Shown here: positions 25,973 through 35,451 of the stretch, one piece after another
Position numbering within the stretch: the stretch's first letter is position 1
Layout of the letters: each line of letters opens with the position of its first letter
Assembly (NCBI GenBank): GCA_002967695.1
Contig: PUHN01000004.1
Span: 54,461-118,460, forward strand
From: Rhodobacteraceae bacterium WD3A24
GTDB taxonomy: Bacteria > Pseudomonadota > Alphaproteobacteria > Rhodobacterales > Rhodobacteraceae
Direction of reading: 5' to 3'
Length of the DNA stretch: 64,000 nucleotides
Position numbers and translations under genes: made by a program
The notes under the pieces: model-generated
What the model was told of the DNA's origin: nothing
The model's database searches: none
The model's input: the letters and a program-made list of their open reading frames with translations, nothing else

Positions 25973-26956
25973 ATGCTGGCCTATATCCTGCGCCGTCTGC
26001 TGCAATCCGTCGTCGTGATGATGGTCGTGGCGCTGGTGTCGTTTTCGCTGTTTCGCTTCGTGGGCGATCCGGTCTCGACCATGCTGGGCCAGGAGGCCAC
26101 CGTGGCCGACCGCGAGGCCCTGCGCGAGCGGCTGGGGCTCAACGATCCCTTCGTCGTCCAGTTCGCGGATTTCGTCACGCGCGCGGTGCAGGGGGATTTC
26201 GGCATTTCCTATCGCCTGCAGCAGCCGGTGACCGATCTGATTCTCTCGCGGTTGCCGGCCACGCTCGAACTCGCGGCGATCTCGGGCATCTTTGCCTTTG
26301 TCCTCGGGCTGGGGCTGGGGGTCTACACCGCGCTGAAGCGGCGGGGCTGGCTGTCCAATGCCATCATGACCGCCTCGCTGATCGGCGTGTCGCTGCCCAC
26401 ATTCCTGATCGGCGTGCTGCTGATCTGGATATTCGCGGTCGAGCTGCAATGGCTGCCCTCGTTCGGGCGCGGCGAGGTCGTCGATCTGGGGTGGTGGCGC
26501 ACGGGGCTGCTCACGCCCTCGGGGCGGGCGTCGCTGGTGCTGCCGGCAGTCACGCTGGGGCTCTACCAGATGACGCTGATCATGCGGCTGGTGCGCGCCG
26601 AGATGCTCGAAGTGCTGCGCGCCGACTACATCAAGTTCGCCCGCGCGCGCGGGCTCTCCGACCGGGCGGTCAATTTCGGCCATGCGCTCAAGAACACGCT
26701 GGTGCCGGTGATCACCATCACCGGCCTGCAGCTGGGCTCGATCATCGCCTTTGCCATCATCACCGAGACGGTGTTTCAGTGGCCCGGCGTGGGGGCGCTC
26801 TTCATCAACTCGGTGCAGTTCGTCGACGTGCCGGTGATGGCGGCCTATCTGGTGCTGATCGCGCTGGTCTTCGTGGTCATCAATCTGATCGTCGATCTGC
26901 TCTATTACGTGGTGGACCCGCGCCTGCGCGCCGACCGCGGCGCGGCCGGGCACTGA
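25973..26956 (+). CDS. Peptide ABC transporter permease, DppB type
   Basis: A 327-residue inner-membrane permease with six hydrophobic segments. It has the DppB/OppB features MLAYILRRLLQSVVVMMVVAL, the ALRERLGLNDPFVVQF periplasmic entry, the EAA loop (YIKFARARGLSDRAVNFGHALKNTLVPVI) and the C-terminal LVVDLLYYVVDPRLR-type end. It pairs with the DppC-type permease 20 bases downstream. Confidence 0.92.
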   Translation: MLAYILRRLLQSVVVMMVVALVSFSLFRFVGDPVSTMLGQEATVADREALRERLGLNDPFVVQFADFVTRAVQGDFGISYRLQQPVTDLILSRLPATLELAAISGIFAFVLGLGLGVYTALKRRGWLSNAIMTASLIGVSLPTFLIGVLLIWIFAVELQWLPSFGRGEVVDLGWWRTGLLTPSGRASLVLPAVTLGLYQMTLIMRLVRAEMLEVLRADYIKFARARGLSDRAVNFGHALKNTLVPVITITGLQLGSIIAFAIITETVFQWPGVGALFINSVQFVDVPVMAAYLVLIALVFVVINLIVDLLYYVVDPRLRADRGAAGH

Positions 26957-26976
26957 CAGGGGAAGGAAAACCACTC

Positions 26977-27939
26977 ATGGCGCGCACCGATCACGAGACC
27001 GCCGCCGCTTCCACCCCGCGCCCGCCGGGGCGCCTCTACAGGGCGTGGGACAGCGATCTCGCCCATGCCTTCCGCACCTCGCCGGTGGCGCTGGTGGCGG
27101 GGATCGTCGCCGTGGTTATCATCCTCGCCGCCGCGCTTGCCCCCTGGATCGCGCCGCATGACCCGTTCGATCCCGGCTCGCTGGTGCTGATGGACGGCTT
27201 CACCCCGCCGATGACGGAAAACGAGTTCACCGGCAATTTCTATCTGCTGGGCACCGACGATCAGGGGCGCGACGTCTTCTCGGCCATTCTCTACGGCGCG
27301 CGACTGTCGCTGTTCGTGGGGTTCTCGGCGGTGCTGTTCGCGATGGTCCTGGGCGTGACGCTGGGGCTGATCGCGGGCTATCGCGGCGGCTGGGTGGACA
27401 GCCTGCTGATGCGCATCGCCGACGTGCAGCTTACCTTCCCCTCGATCCTGATCGCCCTGCTGATCTTCGGGGTCGCGCGCGGCTTCATCCCGCCGGGCTA
27501 CCGCGAGGCGATGGCGATCTGGGTGCTGATCGTGGCCATCGGGCTGTCGGACTGGGTCCAGTATGCCCGCGTCGTGCGCGGGGCCACGATGGTCGAGAAA
27601 AGCAAGGAATACGTGCAGGCCGCGCGCGTAATCGGCGCGCACCCGGCCAAGATCCTCGCGCGTCACATCCTGCCCAACGTGATGGGGCCGGTCCTTGTGA
27701 TCGGCACGATCGGGCTGGCGCTGGCCATCATCGCCGAGGCGACGCTGTCCTTCCTCGGCGTCGGCGTGCCGCCCACGCAGCCCAGCCTCGGCACGCTGAT
27801 CCGCATCGGGCAGGGCTTCCTGTTCTCGGGCGAGTGGTGGATCCTGCTGTTTCCCGCGCTCGCGCTGCTTGCGCTGGCCCTGTCGGTCAACCTGCTGGGC
27901 GACTGGCTGCGCGACGCGCTGAACCCCAGGCTGAGGTAA
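26977..27939 (+). CDS. Peptide ABC transporter permease, DppC type
   Basis: A 320-residue permease. The N-terminal cytoplasmic stretch is followed by a first membrane helix (about 40-60), the LLGTDDQGRDVFSAILYGAR motif typical of DppC/OppC, and an EAA loop (YVQAARVIGAHPAKILARHILPNVMGPVLV). The ATG at 26977 has a GGAAGGAA site. It is followed two bases later by the first ATPase gene. Confidence 0.92.
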   Translation: MARTDHETAAASTPRPPGRLYRAWDSDLAHAFRTSPVALVAGIVAVVIILAAALAPWIAPHDPFDPGSLVLMDGFTPPMTENEFTGNFYLLGTDDQGRDVFSAILYGARLSLFVGFSAVLFAMVLGVTLGLIAGYRGGWVDSLLMRIADVQLTFPSILIALLIFGVARGFIPPGYREAMAIWVLIVAIGLSDWVQYARVVRGATMVEKSKEYVQAARVIGAHPAKILARHILPNVMGPVLVIGTIGLALAIIAEATLSFLGVGVPPTQPSLGTLIRIGQGFLFSGEWWILLFPALALLALALSVNLLGDWLRDALNPRLR

Positions 27940-27941
27940 GC

Positions 27942-28937
27942 ATGGCCGAGCCACTCCTGTCCGTCCGCGACCTCGTCGTGGAGTTTCCCACGCGCCGGGG
28001 CACCCTGCGCGCGATCGACCGCATCTCGTTCGACATCCGCGAGGGCGAGGTGCTGGGAATGGTCGGCGAGTCCGGCGCGGGCAAGTCGATCACCGGCAAT
28101 GCCATCATCGGGCTGATCGAGCCGCCCGGCCGTATCGCCGGCGGCGAGATCCTCCTCAAGGGCACGCGCATCGACGACCTGCCGCCCGAGAAGATGCGCC
28201 GCATCCGCGGCCGGCGCATCGGCATGGTGTTCCAGGATCCGCTGACCTCGCTCAATCCGCTCTATACCGTGGCCGAGCAGATCATCGAGACGATACGCAC
28301 CCATCTGGGCGTGTCGGAGCGCGAGGCGCGCGAACGCGCCGTCGCCCTTCTGGACCGCGTGGGTATCCCCGCCGCCCGCCGGCGGATCGACGACTACCCG
28401 CACCACTTCTCGGGCGGGATGCGCCAGCGGGTCGTCATCGCGCTGGCGCTGTGCGCCGAGCCCGAGCTGGTGATCGCCGACGAGCCCACCACGGCGCTTG
28501 ATGTCTCCGTACAGGCCCAGATCATCGATGTGCTCAAGGAAATCTGCGCCGAGCGCGGGGCGGCGGTGATGCTGATCACCCACGACATGGGCGTCATCGC
28601 CGAGACGGCCGACCGCGTCGCTGTCCTCTATGCCGGACGGATGGCCGAAATCGGCCCCGTGCGCGATGTCGTCCAGGATGCCGAGCATCCCTATACGCGC
28701 GGGCTGATGGGCTCGATCCCCACGCTGACGCATGCCCATGACCGGCTCACCCAGATTCCCGGCGCGATGCCGCGGCTGGACAACATCCCGCAGGGATGCG
28801 CCTTCAACCCGCGCTGCCCCGAGGCGTTCGACCGCTGCCGGGTGGAACGGCCCGACCCGATCGGGCGCGGCGGCGGCCGCCGGGTGGCCTGCTGGCTTTA
28901 TGACCGGGCGGGCGTGAAGGAGGCCGGAAATGGCTGA
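27942..28937 (+). CDS. Peptide ABC transporter ATP-binding protein, DppD type
   Basis: A 331-residue ATPase: Walker A GESGAGKS, signature FSGGMRQR, Walker B LVIADEPTTALD, switch His ITHDMG. The oligopeptide-transporter C-terminal region (EHPYTRGLMGSIPTL ... GCAFNPRCPEAFDRC) holds Cys residues that can bind an Fe-S cluster in this family. It starts two bases after the DppC-type stop and overlaps the next ATPase gene by eight bases. Confidence 0.92.
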   Translation: MAEPLLSVRDLVVEFPTRRGTLRAIDRISFDIREGEVLGMVGESGAGKSITGNAIIGLIEPPGRIAGGEILLKGTRIDDLPPEKMRRIRGRRIGMVFQDPLTSLNPLYTVAEQIIETIRTHLGVSEREARERAVALLDRVGIPAARRRIDDYPHHFSGGMRQRVVIALALCAEPELVIADEPTTALDVSVQAQIIDVLKEICAERGAAVMLITHDMGVIAETADRVAVLYAGRMAEIGPVRDVVQDAEHPYTRGLMGSIPTLTHAHDRLTQIPGAMPRLDNIPQGCAFNPRCPEAFDRCRVERPDPIGRGGGRRVACWLYDRAGVKEAGNG

Positions 28938-29919
28938 TGCGCTGCTGCGGGTCGAGGGGCTGACGCGGTATTTCGACGTCTCCAAGCCCTGGCTCAACCG
29001 GGTGATCGAGCGCGAGGAGCGCCAGTTCCTGACCGCCGTGGCCGATGTGAGCTTCGAGATACGCCGCGGCGAGACCTTCGCGCTGGTCGGCGAATCCGGC
29101 TCGGGCAAGTCCACCATCGCCAAGATGATCGTCGGGCTGCTCAAGCCCTCGCACGGGCGCATCCTGTTCGACGATCAGGCGATGACCGGCACCGATGGCG
29201 CGGCGATGCGCGCCTTGCGCCGGCGCTTCCAGATGATCTTCCAGGACCCCTTCGCCAGCCTCAATCCGCGCTGGCATGTGGGCGACATCATCGCCGAGCC
29301 GATGGTCACCTTCGGGCTGGCCCGCGGCGCGGAGGCGCGGCGCGAGGTCGCGCGGCTGCTGGAGGTGGTGGGGCTGTCGGGCTCGGACGCGGCCAAGTTT
29401 CCGCACGAGTTCTCGGGCGGGCAGCGCCAGCGCATCGCCATCGCCCGCGCGCTGTCCTCGCGGCCCGAATTCATCGTCTGCGATGAGCCGACCTCGGCAC
29501 TCGACGTCAGTGTGCAGGCGCAGATCCTCAACCTGATGCGGGATCTGCAGGACGAGTTCGGCCTGACCTACCTCTTCATCAGTCACGACCTGTCGGTCGT
29601 GCGGCACATGGCCAACCGCATCGGCGTGCTTTATCTCGGCCGTCTCGCGGAGCTGGCCGACGGCAAGGGGCTGTTCACCAACCCGCGCCACCCCTACAGC
29701 CGGATGCTGCTCGACGCGGTGCCCGATCTGGAGATGTCGGGCCGGCGCCGCAAGCCGGTCGAGGGCGAGATCCCGAACCCCATCGACCCGCCGCCGGGCT
29801 GCGCCTTTCACCCGCGCTGCCCCTATGCCGATGATCGCTGCCGGCGCGAGATTCCGCAGCCGGTGCGCCGCGACGGCGGCGAAGTGGCCTGTTTCGGGGT
29901 CGAGGAGGGGCGGATCTGA
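28930..29919 (+). CDS. Peptide ABC transporter ATP-binding protein, DppF type
   Basis: A 329-residue ATPase: Walker A GESGSGKST, signature FSGGQRQR, Walker B FIVCDEPTSALD, switch His ISHDLS, then the family C-terminus (NPRHPYSRMLLDAVPDLEM ... CAFHPRCPYADDRC). It works as the second nucleotide-binding subunit with the DppD-type protein. It is the last importer gene before the class III aminotransferase. Confidence 0.92.
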   Translation: MADALLRVEGLTRYFDVSKPWLNRVIEREERQFLTAVADVSFEIRRGETFALVGESGSGKSTIAKMIVGLLKPSHGRILFDDQAMTGTDGAAMRALRRRFQMIFQDPFASLNPRWHVGDIIAEPMVTFGLARGAEARREVARLLEVVGLSGSDAAKFPHEFSGGQRQRIAIARALSSRPEFIVCDEPTSALDVSVQAQILNLMRDLQDEFGLTYLFISHDLSVVRHMANRIGVLYLGRLAELADGKGLFTNPRHPYSRMLLDAVPDLEMSGRRRKPVEGEIPNPIDPPPGCAFHPRCPYADDRCRREIPQPVRRDGGEVACFGVEEGRI

Positions 29920-30031
29920 CAGCCGCGCCGTGCGCCCCGGTGCGGCCGGCGCGCGCGGGGCTTGCGCCGCGCGGTGGGAGGCGCGATCAAGGGCACCCGA
30001 TCGCCCCGCAACCCTAGCCGAGAGCCCCGCG

Positions 30032-31354
30032 ATGACCCGTATCCTGCACCGCGCCATTCACAAGGAGATGCCGACCGCCGTCTCGGCCGAAGGCATCACC
30101 TTCACCGATGCCGAGGGCAAGCGCTATCTCGACGCCTCGGGGGGCGCGGCGGTGTCGTGTCTGGGCCATGGCCATCCCGACGTGATCGCCGCGCTGCATG
30201 CCCAGCTCGACAAGCTCGCCTATGCCCATACCGGCTTTTTCACCACCGAGGTGGCCGAAAGGCTGGCCGACCGGCTTGTCGCCGGCGCGCCGGAGGGGAT
30301 CAGCCATGCCTATCTGGTCTCGGGCGGGTCAGAGGCCGTCGAGGCCGCGCTGAAGATGGCGCGGCAGTATTTCGTCGAGATCGGCCAGCCGCAGCGCCGC
30401 CACATCATCGCGCGGCGGCAGAGCTATCACGGCAACACGCTGGGGGCGCTGGCCGCCGGCGGCAACGAGTGGCGCCGCGCGCAGTTCAAGCCGCTGCTGA
30501 TGGAGGCGCATCACATCGCGCCCTGCTTTGCCTACCGCGAACAGCGCGAGGGCGAATCTGAGACCGACTACGCCGCCCGCGCCGCCGGCGAGCTGGAGGC
30601 GAAGATCCTCGAGCTGGGCGCCGACAGCGTGGCGGCCTTCATCGCCGAGCCGGTGGTGGGCGCGACGGCGGGCGCCGTTCCGCCGGTGGCCGACTACTTC
30701 AGGCGTATCCGGGATATCTGCGACCGCTACGGCGTGCTGCTGATCCTCGACGAGGTGATGTGCGGCATGGGCCGGACGGGCACCCTGCATGCCTGCGAGC
30801 AGGAAGGCATCGCCCCCGATCTGATGACCGTCGCCAAGGGGCTTGGCGGGGGCTATCAGCCCGTCGGGGCCACGCTGCTCAACCGCCGGATATTCGACGC
30901 CTTCGCCGACGGCACCGGCTTCTTCCAGCATGGCCACACCTATATGGGCCACCCCATGGCTGCCGCCGCCGGGCTGGCGGTGCAGGAGGTCATCGCCCGC
31001 GACAACTTGCTGGAAAACGTGCGGGACATGGGTGCGCATCTGCGCGCGCGGCTGGACGAGACCTTTGGCCAGCACCCGCATGTGGGCGACATCCGCGGCC
31101 GCGGTCTGTTCCAGGCGATCGAGCTGGTCGAGGACCGCCCGACCAAGGCGCCCTTCGATCCGGCACGCAAGCTGCATGCGCGCATCAAGGCCGAGGCGAT
31201 GGCGCGCGGGCTGATGGTCTATCCGATGGGCGGGACGATCGACGGCGCGCGCGGCGATCATGTGCTGCTCGCGCCGCCCTTCATCGTTACCTCCGCTCAG
31301 ATCGACGAGATCGTCGAACGTCTTGACGCGGCGGTGCGCGCCGCGCTGGCCTGA
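30032..31354 (+). CDS. Class III aminotransferase (aspartate aminotransferase family)
   Basis: A 440-residue PLP enzyme: GGSEAVEAALKMARQY, the Asp of LLILDEVMCGMGRTG, and the Schiff-base Lys in MTVAKGLGGGYQPVGA. These features are typical of omega-amino acid/diamine/beta-alanine-type transaminases, but the substrate is not determinable. A long open frame extends upstream, but the ATG at 30032 fits the family start. It lies 112 bases behind the peptide importer in the same direction and may process an imported amine. It is convergent with matB. Confidence 0.87.
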   Translation: MTRILHRAIHKEMPTAVSAEGITFTDAEGKRYLDASGGAAVSCLGHGHPDVIAALHAQLDKLAYAHTGFFTTEVAERLADRLVAGAPEGISHAYLVSGGSEAVEAALKMARQYFVEIGQPQRRHIIARRQSYHGNTLGALAAGGNEWRRAQFKPLLMEAHHIAPCFAYREQREGESETDYAARAAGELEAKILELGADSVAAFIAEPVVGATAGAVPPVADYFRRIRDICDRYGVLLILDEVMCGMGRTGTLHACEQEGIAPDLMTVAKGLGGGYQPVGATLLNRRIFDAFADGTGFFQHGHTYMGHPMAAAAGLAVQEVIARDNLLENVRDMGAHLRARLDETFGQHPHVGDIRGRGLFQAIELVEDRPTKAPFDPARKLHARIKAEAMARGLMVYPMGGTIDGARGDHVLLAPPFIVTSAQIDEIVERLDAAVRAALA

Positions 31355-31410
31355 CCGGAAGGACGCCGGCGCGGGCACATGGCGGGGCGCCGCCGTTCAG
31401 GGTGGCGTGG

Positions 31411-32943
31411 TCACCCCCACTTGCCCGAGCCGGTGAAGTGGTCGGCGTATTGCCGGCGCAGCAGGGCCTTTTGCACCTTGCCCATGGCGTTGCGCGGCAG
31501 GGCCTCGGCCGTGACGAGGGCCTTGGGCTGCTTGAAACCGGCCAGATACGCGGCGGTCTCCACATGCAGCGCCCTGGCGTCGATCTCCGCGCCCGACTCG
31601 GGCACCAGCACTGCCAGCACGGCCTCGCCGAGATCGGGATGGGGTACGCCGATCACCGCCGATTCGCGGACGCCGGGCTGGTCGTCGAGGACGAGTTCGA
31701 CCTCCTTGGGATAGACATTGAGCCCGCCGGAGATGATGAGATCCTTCTCGCGCCCGACTATGGTGACGTAGCCGTCGGCGTCGATGAACCCCAGATCGCC
31801 GGTGATGAAGAAGCCGTCGGCGCGAAACTCCTCGGCGGTCTTCTCTGGCATGCGCCAGTAGCCCTCGAACACGTTGGGCCCGCGCACCTCGATCATGCCG
31901 ATCTCGCCGCCGGGCAGGGGGGCGCCGGTCTCGGGGTCGGTGACGCGCAGCTCGACGCCGGGCAGGGGCGGGCCCACCGTGCCCGGGCGGCGTTCGCCGT
32001 CATAGGGGTTGGAGGTGGTCATGTTGGTTTCGGTCATGCCGTAGCGTTCGAGGATGCGGTGGCCCGTGCATGCCTCGAAGGCGGTGTGCGTCTCGGCCAG
32101 CAGCGGCGCCGAGCCCGAGGTGAACAGCCGCATATGCGCGCTCGCGTCGTGGCTGAATCGCGGATCGTCCAGCAGCCGGGTATAGAAGGTGGGCACACCC
32201 ATCATCGCGGTGGCCTGCGGCATCAGGCGGATCACCTCGCCCGCGTCGAATTTCGGCAGGTAGATCATCGCCCCGCCGGCCAGGAGCATCACGTTGCAGG
32301 CCACGAACAGCCCGTGGGTGTGGAAGATCGGCAGCGCGTGTAAAAGCACGTCGTCCCCGGTGAAGCGCCAGGCCTCGACCAGAACCTCGGCGTTGGACAG
32401 CAGGTTGTGCTGCGTCAGCATCGCGCCCTTGGAGCGCCCCGTGGTGCCCGAGGTGTAGAGCAGCGCGGCGAGGTCGCCGGGATGGCGCGATGCCGGCGTC
32501 AGGCTGGCGGGTTGCTGGCCCATCGTTTCGGCGAAACTGCCGCCGCCGGCGGCGTCGAGCGTCATCAGCGTGCAGCCGTGCCGCGCGGCGACGGGGCCGA
32601 GCGCGGCCTCGGCCGACGGGTCGGCCAGCAGGAGGCGCGGCTTGGCGTTGCCGGCGAAATAGTCCACCTCCTGCGGGGTGTAGGCGGGGTTGAGGGGCAG
32701 GAACACCGCGCCCAGCGCCACGGCCGCGCCATAGACTGCCAGCGCCTCGGGCGATTTCTCGACCTGCACGGCGACGCGGTCGCCGGGGCCCACGCCCTGC
32801 CCGGACAGAGCCCCCGCGGCCCGCGCCAGCATCGCGTGAAACGCGTCGCCCGACAGCGCCGTACCATCGGGCAGGATCACAAAGGCCGACTCGCGCCCGT
32901 TGAGCGGCGCGAAAAGGCGATCATAGAGCGGGTTCGCGGCCAT
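31411..32943 (-). CDS. matB: Malonyl-CoA synthetase
   Basis: A 510-residue adenylate-forming acyl-CoA synthetase. The ATP loop is LLYTSGTTGRSKGA. The stretch ALPIFHTHGLFVACNVMLL, PTFYTRLLDDPR, FTSGSAPLLAETH, ERYGMTETNMTTSNPYDGERRPGTVG and the C-terminal PRNAMGKVQK match MatB closely, and the length is right. It converts malonate, ATP and CoA to malonyl-CoA. The ATG at 32943 has a GGAGGA site. It is divergent from an MFS transporter, a candidate malonate or dicarboxylate carrier. Confidence 0.88.
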   Translation of the reverse strand: MAANPLYDRLFAPLNGRESAFVILPDGTALSGDAFHAMLARAAGALSGQGVGPGDRVAVQVEKSPEALAVYGAAVALGAVFLPLNPAYTPQEVDYFAGNAKPRLLLADPSAEAALGPVAARHGCTLMTLDAAGGGSFAETMGQQPASLTPASRHPGDLAALLYTSGTTGRSKGAMLTQHNLLSNAEVLVEAWRFTGDDVLLHALPIFHTHGLFVACNVMLLAGGAMIYLPKFDAGEVIRLMPQATAMMGVPTFYTRLLDDPRFSHDASAHMRLFTSGSAPLLAETHTAFEACTGHRILERYGMTETNMTTSNPYDGERRPGTVGPPLPGVELRVTDPETGAPLPGGEIGMIEVRGPNVFEGYWRMPEKTAEEFRADGFFITGDLGFIDADGYVTIVGREKDLIISGGLNVYPKEVELVLDDQPGVRESAVIGVPHPDLGEAVLAVLVPESGAEIDARALHVETAAYLAGFKQPKALVTAEALPRNAMGKVQKALLRRQYADHFTGSGKWG

Positions 32944-33078
32944 CTGTCCTCCGTGATCCTCTTCCGGGCAGCGCGCCTTACAGTGACACGGAGCGCAGCA
33001 GCCTGAAAGACCCCGCGCGGCTTGTCCTTCCGCGCGATCCGGGCCAAGGTCGCGCGCCGCGACAAGGGGGAGCAGGCA

Positions 33079-34260
33079 GTGACCGCAGGGATCGTCGTCC
33101 TCGTGCTGGGCTATGTGCTCAGCCAGTTCTACCGCGCCTTTCTGGCCGTGCTCGCTCCCGCGCTCGAGCGCGATCTGGGCGCGGCGCCGGGCGATCTGGC
33201 GCTGTCGTCGGGGCTGTGGTTTCTCGCCTTCGCGGCGATGCAGCTTCCGGTGGGCTGGGCGCTCGACCGTATCGGGCCGCGGCGCACCGCCGCCTGGTTA
33301 CTGGGCGCGGGGGGCGGCGGCGGGGCCGCCATGTTCGCGCTGGCGCAGGGCCCGTGGGGCGTGCATGCGGCGATGATGCTGATCGGGGCGGGCTGCGCGC
33401 CGGTCCTGATGGCGACCTATTACATCTTCGCGCGGGTTTATCCCGCCGCAGTCTTCGCCACGCTGGCCGCGGCGGTGATCGGCTTCGGCACGCTCGGCAA
33501 TCTCGCCAGTTCGCTGCCGTTGTCGTTGGCCGCCGAGGCGCTGGGGTGGCGGGCGGCCGTCGCCGCGCTCGCGATCATCACCGTTGTTGCGGCGCTGGCG
33601 CTGGGGCGGTTCGTGGACGACCCGCCGCGGGCCGAGGGCGCCCGCCCCGGCGAGGGGTCGCTGCTGGACCTGCTGCGCAACCCGGCGATCCTGGTCATCC
33701 TGCCGCTTCTGTTCGTCAACTACGCCCCCGCCGCCGGGCTCAGGGGGCTCTGGGTCGGCCCATACTTTTCCGATGTTTTCGGCGCGGACGGCAACATGAT
33801 CGGGGTGGCGACGCTGGTCATGGGCATCGCGATGGTCGCCGGCAGCTTTGCCTACGGCCCGCTCGACAGAGTGCTGGGCACGCGCAAATGGGTGGTGCTG
33901 GGCGGCAACCTGGCCGGGGGGGCGTGCCTGCTGGCGCTGTGGGCCGCGCCGCAGGCCGGGCCGTGGCAGGCCGCGGCGCTTCTGGCGGGTGTCGGGCTGT
34001 TCGGGATGTCGTTTCCCGTCATCATGGCGCATGGCCGCAGCTTCTTCCCGCCGCATCTGGTCGGCCGGGGCGTGACCCTGCTCAATCTCTTCGGCATCGG
34101 CGGCGTCGGGGTGCTTCAGCTGGTCAGCGCGCGGGTCCATGCCGGTGCGGCGGCGGCGCAGGGCCCTGCGGCCCCTTACGAGGCGCTGTTTCTGTTCTTC
34201 GGACTTCTGGTCCTGGCCGGCTGCGCGATCTATCTGCTGAGCCGCGACAGCACCGGCTGA
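33079..34260 (+). CDS. Major facilitator superfamily transporter
   Basis: A 393-residue protein with twelve predicted membrane helices in two halves, starting VTAGIVVLVLGYVLSQFYRAFLAVL. The MFS loop 2-3 motif appears as GWALDRIGPRRT. The substrate is unknown. I start it at GTG 33079, eight bases after a GGGGG AG site; an upstream ATG at 33022 would add 19 mostly basic residues. It shares the 135-base gap with matB, so co-regulation with malonate use is plausible. Confidence 0.8.
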   Translation: MTAGIVVLVLGYVLSQFYRAFLAVLAPALERDLGAAPGDLALSSGLWFLAFAAMQLPVGWALDRIGPRRTAAWLLGAGGGGGAAMFALAQGPWGVHAAMMLIGAGCAPVLMATYYIFARVYPAAVFATLAAAVIGFGTLGNLASSLPLSLAAEALGWRAAVAALAIITVVAALALGRFVDDPPRAEGARPGEGSLLDLLRNPAILVILPLLFVNYAPAAGLRGLWVGPYFSDVFGADGNMIGVATLVMGIAMVAGSFAYGPLDRVLGTRKWVVLGGNLAGGACLLALWAAPQAGPWQAAALLAGVGLFGMSFPVIMAHGRSFFPPHLVGRGVTLLNLFGIGGVGVLQLVSARVHAGAAAAQGPAAPYEALFLFFGLLVLAGCAIYLLSRDSTG

Positions 34261-34323
34261 GCGCCCTTTCCCCACGCGCCGCGATGCTGTATGCCCGGCG
34301 CAACCAACGCAAAGGAGACCCCG

Positions 34324-35346
34324 ATGGGCTACAGGATCGTCGTCGTCGGCGCCACGGGCAATGTGGGCCGCGAAATGCTCAACATCCTCGACGAGCGCGA
34401 GTTTCCCGTCGACGAGATCGCCGTGCTCGCCTCGCGCCGCAGCCAGGGCACCGAGGTCAGCTTCGGCGACCGGACGCTCACCTGCGAGGACATCGAGAAT
34501 TTCGACTTCGCCGGCTGGGACATGGCGCTGTTTGCCATCGGCTCGGACGCGACCAAGACCTACGCGCCCCGCGCCGCCAAGGCCGGCTGCGTGGTGATCG
34601 ACAACTCCTCGCTCTACCGCTACGACCCCGACGTGCCGCTGGTGGTGCCTGAGGTGAACCCCGAGGCCGTCGAGGGCTACGCCAAGAAGAACATCATCGC
34701 CAACCCCAACTGCTCGACCGCGCAGATGGTCGTGGCGCTCAAGCCCCTGCACGACCGCGCGCGCATCAAGCGCGTGGTCGTCTCGACCTACCAGTCGGTC
34801 TCCGGCTCGGGCAAGGAGGCGATGGACGAGCTGTGGGACCAGACCAAGGGCATCTACGTCCCCGGTCAGGAGGTCGAGCCCAAGGTCTACCCCAAGCAGA
34901 TCGCCTTCAACGTCATTCCCCATATCGACGTCTTCCTCGAGGACGGCTCCACCAAGGAAGAGTGGAAGATGGTCGCCGAGACCAAGAAGATCGTCGACAC
35001 CTCCATCAAGCTGACCGCGACCTGCGTGCGGGTGCCGGTTTTCGTGGGCCATGCCGAGGCGATCAACATCGAGTTCGAGGATCACCTCGACGAGGAGGAG
35101 GCCCGCGAGATCCTGCGCGAGGCGCCCGGATTGCTGATCGTCGACAAGCGCGAGGACGGCGGCTACATGACCCCCGTCGAATGCGTGGGCGAATTCGCCA
35201 CCTTCATCAGCCGCATCCGGCAGGACAGCACCATCGATAACGGCCTCAACCTTTGGTGCGTGTCCGACAACCTGCGCAAGGGCGCGGCGCTCAACGCCGT
35301 CCAGATCGCCGAGACACTGGGCAAGCGCGTGCTCAAGAAGGGCTGA
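34324..35346 (+). CDS. asd: Aspartate-semialdehyde dehydrogenase
   Basis: A 340-residue enzyme making aspartate 4-semialdehyde for lysine, diaminopimelate, threonine and methionine. The NADP-binding GATGNVGREML is at residues 9-19, the catalytic Cys is in NPNCSTAQM (C130), and the C-terminal dimerisation region keeps the conserved His of GHAEAIN. The ATG at 34324 follows a GGAGA site. It ends at a clear intrinsic terminator. Confidence 0.94.
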   Translation: MGYRIVVVGATGNVGREMLNILDEREFPVDEIAVLASRRSQGTEVSFGDRTLTCEDIENFDFAGWDMALFAIGSDATKTYAPRAAKAGCVVIDNSSLYRYDPDVPLVVPEVNPEAVEGYAKKNIIANPNCSTAQMVVALKPLHDRARIKRVVVSTYQSVSGSGKEAMDELWDQTKGIYVPGQEVEPKVYPKQIAFNVIPHIDVFLEDGSTKEEWKMVAETKKIVDTSIKLTATCVRVPVFVGHAEAINIEFEDHLDEEEAREILREAPGLLIVDKREDGGYMTPVECVGEFATFISRIRQDSTIDNGLNLWCVSDNLRKGAALNAVQIAETLGKRVLKKG

Positions 35347-35425
35347 GCCGGCGCGGCGCGCGCCACACGCGCGCTTCACCTTCGTCCAAATATCCTCGGG
35401 GGTGAATTGCCCCGCCAGGGGCAAG

Positions 35426-35449
35426 AGGGGGCGCGAGCGCCCCCTTTTT
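35426..35449 (+). terminator. Intrinsic terminator of asd
   Basis: An 8-bp stem (AGGGGGCG / CGCCCCCT) with a CGAG tetraloop runs straight into TTTTT. It is 79 bases after the asd stop and three bases before the end of the convergent carbonic anhydrase gene. Confidence 0.85.
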
Positions 35450-35451
35450 CG

